DNA of 64,000 bases from Euleptes europaea (Eukaryota > Chordata > Lepidosauria > Squamata > Sphaerodactylidae): assembly GCF_029931775.1 (NCBI RefSeq), contig NC_079324.1:61697268-61761267 (forward strand), read 5' to 3'. Position 1 is the stretch's first letter, and each line of letters opens with the position of its first letter. Positions 18,977-32,000 of the stretch are shown in pieces. Both the position numbers and the translations under genes were made by a program. The notes beneath the pieces are model-generated. The model searched no databases, had not been told where the DNA came from, and saw only the letters and a program-made list of their open reading frames with translations.

Positions 18977-21900
18977 ATGTGGGATGACATTGAGCTTTTC
19001 GATAATACGGAAACGCTGAACGTAGGCGTGCAAGAATATGGAAGTGCCTTCTATCAAGTCAACACACTGGTTAAAATCTCATCCTCAGAAAAGGTAGAAT
19101 TTTCTGTTGGTGATCTTGATCCATGAATGAAGACTGCACTGTCAAACAGAATTATGTAACTGCTATCATGACAGTTCCCTGCAGCTAAACTAGAAGTTCT
19201 GTGGCATCTTAAAGATTAGCTTATTGTGGCGGACACTTTGGTTAGCATGAAAGCTTGTACTACAATATGTTTGTTAAAGGTGGGTCTTTGTTTTCAGTGA
19301 TGCCACAGGAAAATACTCAAGTTTAACATAGGCCTGTTAATGGGATTGCATTTGAAGTTCTGCTAAGATGCTGTGAATTTGTGCTTGATTGTAGCACTCT
19401 GACCCACAATGATCTGTATCAAATGATTGCTTTGAGAAGGGGGTGAAGTGGCAGCAGGACAAAGCCCCCTGTCTTATGCGTGGAAAGAAGGCGGTTAAGG
19501 GGAGACATGATAGAGGTCTATAAAATTATGCATGGTTTGGAGAGAGTGGACAGGGAGAAGCTTTCCTCCCTCTCATAATACTACAACATGGGGGTCATCT
19601 GCTGAAGCAGGAGGGTGAGAGATTCAAAACTGATAAAAGGAAATATTTCTTTACACAACACATAGTTAAATTGTGGAACTCCCTGCCCCAGGATGTGGTG
19701 ACGGCTGCCAACTTGGGAGGCTTTAAGAGGGGAGTGGACATCTTCAGGGAGGAGAGGGGTATTCATGGCTACTAGTCAAAATGGATACTAGTCATGATGC
19801 ATACCTATTCGCTCCAGGATCAGAGGAGCATACAGAATATATTGGGTGCTGTGAAACACAGGCAGGATGGTGCTGCTGCAATTTTCTTGTTTGTGGGCTT
19901 CCTAGAGGCACCTGGTTGGCCACTGTGTGAACAGACTGCTGGACTTGATGGGCCTTCGTCTGATCCAGCATGACCTTTCTTATGTTCTTACATCCCCAAA
20001 TGACTAGATACCCAGTTTCAATCCCACATGCTGCTTATCAGCTTCTTCCTTTTGCTTGGGGGATTAGATATCTGGGGGAGGGACAGATGTCACCACTAGG
20101 TGTGCCAGATATGGGCTAAATGCCAAGACAGAGTTTATACTTTCAAGTTCTTTTTTTGTGTTTCTCAGGTCTTGTCTAATCCCAAATTACAAGCCTCTAA
20201 CTTGAGCGATGGTGTCGTTTTGGTAGCTGACACGTCAGTGGTGATGCTTAATGCTTGCCACTCTCCTTGGCTGTTGGATCAGTTTGGTGAGCTTACAGAC
20301 TTCTGAAGAGTAGAAGCCATGGAATGAATGAATAATCTTCAGGGTTTTTCTGTTAAAATATGGATTTACAACATTCAGTACAATAAACCTCAATCTCTCA
20401 GATTTCTTTATGTGCTGTGTTTGTGGAATTCCTGAGCCTGGGAAATTCTTCCTTTTTCTTCCCTCTTCTCCAAATTTCTTTCATACTGGAGATCAGCCTG
20501 GCATTCCTAAGCCTGCAACAAATTGTTAGTTCAGGGCCATGGGCTTTGTTATTGATGCCAATGCATTACAGATAATATGAAACACTTTTGCTGTTTTTCT
20601 GTCCTGTTGTTAATAAAATAACAAATATCGAGTGAACGTTTGCTTAAAATTTGTATCGTTCAATGGCTCAAAGCAGTGCTAGCAACCTGTTTTGTTTATA
20701 CCTGTGTGTTGCTACCCAAGAAGCTGCAAGTCCCACCTTATCTTGAGGAGTGGCTGCTTTGCTAGATATCAACATGTACAGTCTTTCTATCCATACATTA
20801 AATAGTCAATAGTGCCCTGGTTGAACCAAACTGGGCTATTGATTGATATGCTGGTAGAGACTTGGGGCACTTTCACACATGCTGAATAATGCACTTTCAA
20901 TCCACTTTAATGATCGTTTGCAAGTGGATTTTGCAGTTTCACACAGTAAAATCCAGCTGCGAAGTGCATTGAAAGTGGATTGAAAGTGCATTATTCAGCA
21001 TGTGTAAAAGCGCCCATAACGTGTTAACTTAAATTGCAAAAGTCTTTATGGCATCGCTGGACCATAGGATCTGAATGCTTAATTTTTTAACCTTTCAGAA
21101 ACTGAAGTTGATATTGTCGGCTTGTGCCAAGAAGGGCGCTTTCTGGTTGTTGGTGAGAGAAGTGGCAACTTGCATCTTATTCACGTGCCATTGAAGCAAA
21201 CCCTGTTAACTCGTGTACGTAACTCATTCCTTGCTAGTTTCTGTACGTCTTGGGTTCTTTCAGCTTCTGAAAGAGCTGCCTCCAACTAAGTTGTGTCACA
21301 ACACCGCAGTACAGCCAAGCCAGTTGAATCAGTGGCTCAGATCTGAGAGTCTGGTTAGGCTGTGTTACCTAAAGTACGTTTTACTGAGAAAGAGCCAGTG
21401 AAGAGTGTGGCACTTGGATCTGGGAGACCAGGGAGACTCAAGTTTGAATTCCTGCTCTGGGTGGGTGATTTTGACACATTTTCTCTCAGCTAACCTACCT
21501 CACAGTGTTGTTCTAATAATAAAATAGAGGAGGGAATGATGCTGTAAACTACTTTGGGTCCACACTGGGGAGAAAAGAGGGGTATAAGTATCCAAACGAA
21601 CAGATGCTGAACCTGGGGCTTGTGTATCAGTTTTCTGCCACTGAGCTTTAAGTATGGGCATCTGGGTAATGATCTACTGTTGATGCATTTACTGTTGACA
21701 AATTCTTAGGCTACTATAGAAGTTAATGTAACTTTCCATAAAACCACACTTTGGGTAGACTTAAGTTAATGTGTGACATCTGGTAGAATTTGCATTGTTT
21801 TCAGAAACTGTATTTTGTCTCTTTGAACTTGTGTGTTAGATGCTGGTTCAGATGTCTTCAAATGACAGGACTTACCTGAATCTCAATCTAGAAAAAGATC

Positions 21901-24900
21901 ACGCTGATGCAGGTAAGTTTCCTAAGTAACAAATCAATATTCCTACATTTTTAAAAAATTCTTGCAACCTAAGGTTTATCTCATTGGAGAATTTTAACAA
22001 CTTGAAATTTTGCATGGTGGGGAAACTATACATCTTTTTGCTTTCCTGCTTTTCTCTCTGTGAATCTTAATCTCATTTCAGCCTGTGCACTCATGGTCAT
22101 TCTTTTTGTAACTTGTAATACGTGCTCAAGGACAAGAGTAAGCTGGGTTATGCTTTTCAAAATCATGTTTCTCTCACTTGATGAAGCTCAGCCTTGTCAG
22201 CCCTTTACATGCACACCTCTGTTACAAAGCTTTCCTGAAATTTGCCTTGTCTTGGTTTTCTTATAGGTACCTATCATGCATTTATTCTTACCAAAAATGG
22301 AGTCTTCTGTATTATGCATCTCCCCCTTGGCAAAACTCAGGAAGGTAAGAAAACCATTTAGTCATATTGAGTCTTAACAAGGCTGCTTGTAGTATGCTAT
22401 ATTCTGGGTTGTAGAACTTGACTCAGTGGACTTTGGCCCTTTCTGTTCTAATTCAATGATGTGCGGTTGCATTTGTTTTAATTTTTATTCCAGTTTTACC
22501 ATATTAGCCCGTACTCTTCTTTATTACATTCCCAATGAGGCAGCTTTGGGGAAATTGTGTGTATTGCCAATTGTTCTAAATAGCAGTCTTACTGCTATAA
22601 GTACGTTGAAATAGAGAAGCAAGATTACACCAGTGAAAACCTTCCCTAAAATATATTTCAAAAGGATATGTTAATAATAAAGAATTATATTTTAAGCTGT
22701 TTTGATGCTGTTATTTCAGCTGTTCAGCGCAAACTGCTTTTCACAGGTTATTCCTTTTTTTCCCTTATATAGCAATTGATACCCTGGACCTCAGTACAGC
22801 AAAAAAGGTAACTAGGAGCATTTACTGATCTAATCTCTGACAAACTGGTATCGAAATACTTGGCTAATAACCCAGACTGGTTCCGTAGACAATTGGGACT
22901 GGTAGGGATATGGTTGACAATAGTGCTTTTAAGGAAAAGTTGCTAGGAAAAGTTGAAGGCAGCAGGAAAAGAGGAAGACCCAGCATGAGATGGATTGACT
23001 TGCTGAAGCCACAGCCCTCTGTTTGCAAGACTTGAGCAAGGCTGTTAAGGATAGGAAGTTTTGAGGACATTGATCCATAGGTCGCCATGAGTCAGAAGCG
23101 ACTTGAGGGCACTTCTCACACACACATACAGTGCTTTTAAGCACTAATGACTGGGCCACAACGTTCTCTGAAACTAGGGCAGGAAGTGAGTTTCATTTTC
23201 CTGCTACAATCTACTCTTGATTGCATATCTTCCATTGGTTGGTGAGCACATGGGATTCTTATTCTGTAGCAAATATCAAGAAATAAATGTTGGCTTGCAT
23301 CAGGCTGCTTTATTGGATAGTTTTCCTTTATAATTTTAAGTTTTCTCGTGAAGTACTCTGCAAATTTTTTAATTTGGTCTTAAGAAATTGTGTAGTTCTA
23401 AAAAATCTGCAAGGATTATTTACCTTTCTTCCAGCTACAAGAGCAGGTGGAAACGTGTTTTATTTCTACGGAAGAGTATCATACTGCTGGTTGTCTGACT
23501 TCTGTGACTAGATGCATGGCAAACAAGATTGCTTTGATGATTGGGGTAAGTAGCTATCTTGCAGTTTTTAAATTCTTATTAAATTCTTAAATTCTTTAAA
23601 TGCTAGTAGCTGTAATCATTCTGTGGTCTAATTTACAGCAAGTGGAATGTCTTGAGAAATATGCATATTACTTGGCTTCCGCCACATCCTCAATCCCATC
23701 CCTGTGCCAAACCTCCAACTTGCTCTGTGCTGAATGTCTGTATATGAAGATCTACACAAAGGAATCTTTCACTGTGTGTGCACTCATCCTGTAACTAGAT
23801 GTTCTGGTAGATGGGGGCTGCCATCAAAATAGCCCTGTGTCTCCCCCTCCTCCTCTTCTTGGTCCCCTTGTAGTTGTAGCGATAAAATTGTGCAAGATGG
23901 TTGTCCCTCCGCTTTATAGTCTACAGCTTGTGCAGGTGGGAAATTTGCAGCATGGCAATGTCACACACTGACTATCCCTAGATGTTACTGACAGGAATGA
24001 GACCTTGAGCTGCTATTTGTTTTGTTTACTGGGGCCTTTCGCCCCATAGGAAACAGCGAGGCTGCGCCTGCTAAGAAGCTTTTGATAAGCTAAGAAGCAG
24101 GCGCAGCACCACCGTTCCCTGCTCCGGCGGCGAGAACTGAAACAGGCTAGGAAGCCGCCTACCTGGCAGCTCTTCCCCCCAGAATGCCCCCCTGCGCCGT
24201 CGCGGCCTCTCCGTGGTGCAGGCCACAGCGTAGAGAGGCTGCGCCGACGAAGAGGGGAGGCGCGGTCCCAAGGCTCTCTGCCGCTGGCGGGACTGGCCTC
24301 TCCGCCAGCATAAGTGCATTTAAACACGCGATTACACGCACTTACCCTGGCGGCGATGTTACGCCGCCTCCTAAGAAGTTTCGGCCCGATTTTCAGGAAT
24401 GGGCTGTCAGAACCTGAAATGTTGTAGCTATAGGATATTACACTGATTTTAATGGAAATGAAGATGATTTGAAGACATTTGTTATGAAACAGATATGTCA
24501 GTTTTGGTTATAAATATTTTGTTTCAAAAGGGTTTAGGTGACTGCGTGATATCCATGTGGGAGGCTGATCCTAATAAAAAACTAATATCTCTTCAAAATG
24601 TTCTTGATTCAAGCATGATCAAAGGTAAGTTCGTTGACATATGCTTCTTGCATCATTCTTTTCCCCCATGATGTAAGTCTTCGATGCATTTGGACTTGGG
24701 GTTGGACCTAAATCACAACTGCAGCAAAGCTGTCACCTGGAGTCCAGTTGGAGTAGCAGTGGCATCAAGGTGGAGAGCTCATGGATGGGGAAGGGCGTGC
24801 GGGCTGCGTGGAAGGCAGAGGGAACCGTCGGCAGCTCTGCTAGTGCCTCCGTGCAAGACGTCTGGCTGTGGAATCTTTATCAGACGCTGCCCACCATTTC

Positions 24901-26039
24901 CAAGCTCTTCCCTTATGCCTCTGTAACCCTGATGGTTATTTACAAACCTGCCTTAGGGATATGCTTAACTTTATCATACAGCTTATCTGATCTTTCTCCA
25001 TCAAAACCATGATAAAGTGCTTCACAGCTGGACTTTTCTTTGGCAGGGTTGGCTGTGTGGAGGCAAGCAGGGGGATGGGCAGTTGGCAAGGAACTCATGT
25101 TTGAGCAATAAGATGCTTGGTTTGTAGAACCAACCCAGAGTCAGGACCTTTATAAAACCAGGCAGCGACTTGATTGGTCTCATCAGTCACTTGATCACTA
25201 CTGAGTTGGTAGCTACAGCACTACCCTCTAGCCATCTGCAAGCCGGCAGCCATTTCCACCGGCAAGCTACCACGTTGGCATACAGGAAGGTGTCTAGGAC
25301 TTGCTGCTTGTATTCCTGATGCCGTACGCTTTGTCACTTCAACTGTTTTTTTTTCCTAGGGGTAAAACTGACTAATGCGTGTGTTTGTTTTTGCAGCTGT
25401 AAAACAGCTTCAGGTTGTAGATAGTTTGTTGTACACCTTGGATGATGAGGCAAGTACATTTTTATTAGCTGGTTTCGTAATGGTTTCTTTATAACATCAG
25501 GTTTTATAATTTCAGTATCTTTCAAATGTAATGGGGAGAAAGTCATCGTAGAGAACTCTAATATAAAGCAGTGTTTACTGTATCTAGCAAGATTCATGGG
25601 CATCTGTAGCTTAATGGGCTTTCGTATAATTAAGTGTCTTGGTCTTAACAGAGTAACGTCCAGCCATGCGTCAAGAGCATTTGGTAATGATAATGGCATC
25701 TTTTGACCAGAAAACTATCTTTGCTGTGATGGCTTGTAAATGGCCATTTCATCTGAATACTTGTTCAAAAGGCCAGTTTCAAATTATGAATTTCTAAATT
25801 TATCTGATTACCTCTACCAATTTGTTACCTAATAGTATTCTGAAGCATGAAAGATTTAAGTGAAATGAACTCAGTTTGTAATGTGTGGAACAATCAGAAG
25901 AAATAGGACTCCTTCATGTATAAATTTGCGTCAGATATTGTTTTCTTCTCTTACAGAATGTCTTAAGCACGTGGGATGTTTACTCGTTTACTATGATTTG
26001 GGATTGGCCTTCACTTCACATAGAAGAATTTCTTCTAAT
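18977..26039 (+). CDS. KNTC1: KNTC1 exons 1-10 (residues 1-293, first part of beta-propeller)
   Basis: Exons: 18977-19093, 20169-20286, 21099-21214, 21840-21912, 22267-22344, 22773-22807, 23435-23545, 24531-24624, 25397-25449, 25957-26039. Landmarks: YGSAFYQVNTLVKISSSEK (exon 1), LSDGVVLVADTSVVML (exon 2), EVDIVGLCQEG and RSGNLHLIHVP (exon 3), RTYLNLNLEKD (exon 4), TYHAFILTKNGVFCIMHLPL (exon 5), FISTEEYHTAGCLTSVT (exon 7), MWEADPNKK (exon 8), LYTLDDE (exon 9), NVLSTWDVYSFTMIWDWPSL (exon 10). These are propeller strands and align with human residues as I recall them. Exon 9 ends at a GC donor. A non-coding 5' exon must lie upstream, and the acceptor for exon 1 is at 18953 or 18965 after a run of C. 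Confidence 0.95.
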
Positions 26040-29000
26040 GTAAGAATCAGATTGTTCATCAATAGCAGGGTAGCCTATGGATAACCAGAGCATAACTTCC
26101 GCAGTGAGAGCCAGCGTGGTGTAGTGGTTAAGAGCAGAAAATTATAATCTGGAGAACTGGGTTCGATTCCCCACTCCTCCACATGAAACCTGCTGGGTGA
26201 CCTTGGGCCAGTCACAGTTCTCTCAGAACTCTCTCAGCTCACATGGGGGCAGGCAATGGCAAACTACCTCCGAACGTCTCTTGCCTTGAAAGCTCTACAG
26301 GGTCGCCATAAGTCAGCTGTTACTTGACAACACACACATATAACTTCCGCAGCAGCGTTTGTTCTCTTCTACTCAGAGTTGTTTCAGAGGACTGGCACAA
26401 GGAGGCCTTGGCCTTAGCGCCCTGCTTGTAGGCCTTCTGGAGGCATCTGGTTGGCCACTGGGAAACAAGATGCAGGACTAGATGAACCTTGGTCTTACCT
26501 GACGTGGCAGCTTTTCTGTTACTCCCTTTCCAAGGTCTAATATCTCCCCACACTTTCTTAAAAGTGTATATGCAGAAACATAAGCACTTTTGAATTCAAA
26601 TGAAATTTAATTCCACACACGTGGATTGGCCATTATGGCTAATAGGAAAGTCCTAGTGGACTTTTCTGACACCCCACCCCCTTGGAACTGTCCAAGGTCT
26701 GAGTAAGTTGCCCACAGCTGCCTTCATCTCTCTACGTCTGGTGGGTGCAGAGCAGGAAGGGGCAGGGACCTTTTCCTGGGCAGCTTTGGTTAGTCTGACC
26801 CCCCTCCATCAAAGTAGCCATCTTTGGGCTTGGCTTGCATATGTGAGCTCATATGCATATGAATAAACACCTGGTCCCAGCATCCTATTGCAATATGATA
26901 GAACCAAGGCATGACCAAGGATGGGGCTGTGCAGGTAGAAGCAGGCTTGATTTAAGAGATTTATATGCCCACCTTTCTCCTGAGCATCTCGGGACCCAAT
27001 GTGGGTAACCACAACAATGGAAAAACAATTTGATAAAGCATGCGCTAAAACATTAAAAACCAATTTAAAGCACTTTCTGCCCCCCCGCAAGGTGTTCCCC
27101 CCCTTTTGCCCAGGCTTAGGGTATCCCTAAAGCTTCCCAGAATAACGTTGTTTGCAACCTTGCCAGGAGGGTAGGATTTCCCCCTCTTTCAGAAAGCTGT
27201 TCCAAAAGCACAGGGCGACCACTGGAAAAGGCTGGACCTCGAACTGTTGCTGGATAGGTATTAGGCAAGGGTGTGTGTGCCATCAGTAAAACTTACTGGG
27301 AAGAATGAAGGTGGCACATGCAAAGAGAGAGAGAAAGAGAGGGTCCTTCATGTAGGCAGGCCCCAGGACATGAAGGGTTTTAAAGGTGAGCACCAACCAT
27401 TTTGAAAGTATGCAGGCCCCAGGACATGAAGGGCTTTCAAGGTGAGCACCAACCACTTGGAAGTATGCTGGCCTCAGGTCATGAAGGGCTTTCAAGGTGA
27501 GCACCAACCACGTGGAAGTATGCAGGCCCCAGGACGTGAAGGGCTTTCAAGGTGAGCACCAACCATTTTGGAAGTATACAGGCCCCAGGACATAAAGGGC
27601 TTTAAGGGTGATCACCAACCACTTGGAAGTATGCAGGCCTCAGGTCATGAAGGGCTTTAAAGGTGAACACCAAGCATTTAGAAGTCTGCAGGCCTCACTC
27701 AGGTTATGAAAGGCTTTAAAGGTGAGACCCAAGCACTTGGAAGTATGTTGGCCTCAGGTCATGAAAGGCTTTAAAGGTGAGCACCAACCACATGGAAGTA
27801 TGCAGGCCTCAGGTTATGAAGGGCTTTCAAGGTGAGCACCAACTATTTGGGCTGGACCCAGTAACCAATCAGCAGCCAGTAAAGGGACATCAGAATAGGA
27901 GTGGACGGTCCCACACCAGCTGATTATCAATGGTTGGTTTCACAAAACAGGCCTAAGCCTGTCCCAAGCAGCACACAGTGGGACAATTAAGTGTTAAGTG
28001 TCTATTAAGTGTTGAGTGCCAATTAAGTGCCAGTCGTTCCTATGGGGGATGTTTGTACTTGGAGGACGTTTTCTTTGGGGACAAAACCTGTCCTCTCCCC
28101 CGATATCTGATGGCGAGATCGTACAGCCAATACTTACTTGACTTATTTCACATTTATGCCCTGCACTTTGCACTCGAGGCAGCTTCTAACCTAGAGTGAC
28201 AATTCAAACAACTTGACCAACTGAAAGTGATTTCTATATTGGATTATTAAAACAGAAATTACAGCAAGTTCTTAAAACTATAGCTGCAGCCGCTGTAGAT
28301 GTTAAAGAGTCCAGTACAACTGGCAGGCTAAAAATAAATGGGGTGGGGGCACCTTTAAATAGAGTAAGGGCATTTTCTTGACGTAATCTGCAATTTTTTC
28401 TTCTTTAGCCAGGGTAGTGTCGATCATAAACTGGTAGCATTGACGGAACCTGATGAAGACAAACAGGTATTGAGTTCCAACTTCTATCAGCAACCCCCCC
28501 CACCCACAAAATGTCTCCTTTTAATTGGACTGCAAAGAAGAAAGTGGCAATACAGAATGTCAGAGCCACTGACTTAGATAGTTGGTATCTGCCATTTGAT
28601 GGGTGTAACATTCACATTTACTATTTCCTGAAGCGGGTGTAGGGGGAGAGTATAACAGAAATATATGGGTTAGGGTAGTGGTTTTTCCTTCATATTTTAC
28701 TGAGACACCATCATTGACGACTTTCTAAATTCTTTCTCTGTAGATGAGGAACATTGTGGTTTTTTCCTTACCCTCTATGCACCAACTCTACTCTTTGGAA
28801 GTGACAAACGTTTCTTCACTGGTTCGAAGTGGAATAAATACGGTATGTTTTTATCTCTCTGTTTCACTTCCACGTAAACTCGGAATAGGGAGAAGGTGTT
28901 GGGGAGGCCTACTATGAGAGAGCACGATTCACAGGTGAAACAGTACGTTATCCAGGGTTTTGGAAGAAAATGGATTTCTCAGGTAAAGAAGGTTTAAATG

Positions 29001-32000
29001 TCAGTCTCCTCAATCAGCTCACTTGCATGTAAGTCCTGTTGACATCAATTGAACTGATTTACAAGTAAGTTAGCAAAGGATTTGATTTTATAAAGGACTG
29101 TTTTCACTTGAAATGTGGTTTCTCTTACAGGATACAATATACTTTTTCGAAGGTATCTACGAAAATAAGCAAAAGTAAGTTTGCTGTTTAATTGAAAGTA
29201 AACTTTTGCTCTATTTCCAATTATTTGTTAGAACCCGGTCTTTAACTAAGGATTCATTTCTAGGTCTTTGGATATTCCAGTCTCCTTTCTGGTAATGAGG
29301 TGCTTAACAGAAGCTGTTCCTGAGGACAGGTATATAAATGTCTGGTTAATGGTATGGCTTCAGTGTAAATTAATTCCTTGGAGTGCAATCCCTCACAAAT
29401 TGGGAACGGTTGAGTTCGGCTGCAGAAAAGCCTGTGCTAATTTTCCCTATTGAAATCAATGGGACTAGCAGACCATGTATATATGCATAGTGGTTTAAAA
29501 GGGACTCATAAGAACATAAGAAAGGCCCTGCTGGATCAGACCAAGGCCCATCAAGTCCAGCAGTCTGTTCACACAGTAGCCAACCAGGTGCCTCTAGGAA
29601 GCCACTAACAAGACGAGTGCAGCAGCACCATCCTGCCTGTGTTCCACTGCACCCAAAATAATAGACATGCTCCTCTGATACTAGAGAGAATAGGTATGCA
29701 GCATGACTGACAGCCATGAATACCCCTCTCCTCCATGAATATGTCCACTCCCCTCTTAAAGCCCTCCAAGCTGACTCATTGTTGATTAGTAGGGTGTAGT
29801 CACTTGCGCATAGGAAAGTTGCCAAGCTTTGACATGTGCAAGGCCTTTGGTTCAAGTACTAGCATCTCCAGCCAAAAAAACTTCAAGTTGCATTGCTAAG
29901 AGAACTCTGTGTAAGCCTGGAAGATTGTATTGAGATTCTTAAACTGCAGGATTGTAAGCAGTCTAAAGCAAAGCTTCTTAAACTGTGGGTCGCGACACCA
30001 TATGGGATCACGTAACTGAACATGGGGGTCGTGAAAATTTTTGCAACAGTAAAAGGTTTCTGAACCTTTTATCATTAAATGTTTGATTTGTATACCTATT
30101 TTATATACCTGTATACTCGGGGTTGCGTAAAAATTTCTTGGGCGAAAAGTGCTCGCGAGTGGAAAAAGTTTAAGAAGCCCTGGTCTAAAGTACAGATTTC
30201 ATTTTTCCTCTCTCTAGACTGAGTCGTTTACTTCACAAGAATAAATTTACTGAGGCTGAGAGTTTTGCTTTTCATTTTGGACTAGAAGTTGAGGTAAAGG
30301 ACTTCTTTCTGAAAATTATACCTTAGTATTTACTACCAATTACAAAATCACAAAGAATTTTCTCTGGCTGCTTCTCTGCCTGTTCATTCATTCCAGTCAA
30401 CATAGCCAGCACCAAACTTGGCCTCAGTCCACTAAAAACATTTTTAAAAAATCTTCTGGACTGAAAACCAAATACCACAGTGGTGTTAACTGTCTAAACT
30501 TCTTTCGTTTCACTCTTTGCAGGAGGTCTTTAACTTTCAGAGTTATTAACTGTGTATGTGCATGCGCACTTGTGGGGGGAAGGCACGGTAATGTTGATTT
30601 TACTCTGAAGGTACTGGTGACGCATGCATAGCATACCCTTCCCTGCTCTGCAACCTAGATTTGAAGCTGGAATAACATTGTTGTTTCTGTATGCAGCTTG
30701 TTTATAAAATGAAAGTGAGCTCTATTTTGGAAAGATTGGCTTCTGAATATGTAGACCATGATGGACAATCACATTGGCTAGAACATGTGGCTCAAGCTAA
30801 AGAAAACTTAAACAAAATAAAGGTATAGTCTCTATATAACTATGTAACTCTACATAACTTATGTTTCCCTATTGTGGGGAAGGTAATTTAAAGTTGTTTT
30901 TTCTCTTTCCTCTAAATAGGATAACGAGTTTGTGGTTGAGTGCTGCATAACTACCCCTTGGCCAACATATGAAACAGCACATGAAATGCTCAACTACGCT
31001 GGAAACAGGGTAGGCTTTGATATGTATGATATCCCCTGTAACGGGGAGCAAACATTGCTCTAGTGTTAAATGTTTGTTACAAATCTTGCATGTGTCGTTA
31101 ACATCTGGACTGCAAATCAATTTAACTGCAAATCAATTTAACATTTGTCTTGCTTATTCTAGGTGTCGAAGAGAGATGTCACAACCATTGCCTCTCTTTC
31201 TAATAGGAATTCAGCATATCTTACAATGGTAAGAAAATAAAACTGCTGCTGTTCATATTTGTACTAGGAGATGGGAGGAGAATCTTGGGAGTTTGTAATG
31301 TAGGATGAAACTAGGTTGGGATAAAATGCTGTGCCCTCCACAATATTTCTAAAGATAAGCTGGGTTTTGAATTTTGAAATATTTCGGGATCACTTAACTT
31401 CATACCTTCCCTTCCAACTCTATGTTTCTATGATTCTATCATCTATTACTTATTTATTTAAAATATGTATATACCTGCAGTTCTCCCAGGTGTCCCAGGA
31501 CATGAGTGTAGGAAAGTAAATGTAGCTTATGTAAACGAACACTAACGACTAGGAGTAGTTGCTGTCTGTTCATGTTTAGCTATTCTGTGATAAAATACAT
31601 GTGCCTGATTCTCACGTATAATGTCTCCTCTTCCAAAGAGCTTTGTGGCCAAATGGGAATTTAAATATAGGTTTCCTGGTCAAACACATCAGGCACTACA
31701 CCATGTTGTCTCTTACATGCAGAACTTGGTGCCAATATAGCGGTTTTATAGGTTCTGGAAAAATATTCCCCCAGATAGAGAATGGTCCAACTAGCTTGAG
31801 AATGGCCAACTAGCTCAAGATTCTCATGTGGATTTAATATGTAAGGATTTTTTTAAATATAAAACAAATCTTTGTCTCCACTTAGGTGCTGCAGGCACAA
31901 GCAAGGCTGACAACTTTTTATGGAGCTTTTGGTCCAAAAAAATTCAGGTTTACCTTCTTTCTGTTTTTGTTGTTTTATGTGTGATTTAGTAATCTTCCTA

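Noticed and set aside
27356-27845. Regular repeats that might suggest a CRISPR array
   Set aside because: The units are contiguous, with no unique spacers, and they lie in a vertebrate intron. It is a minisatellite.
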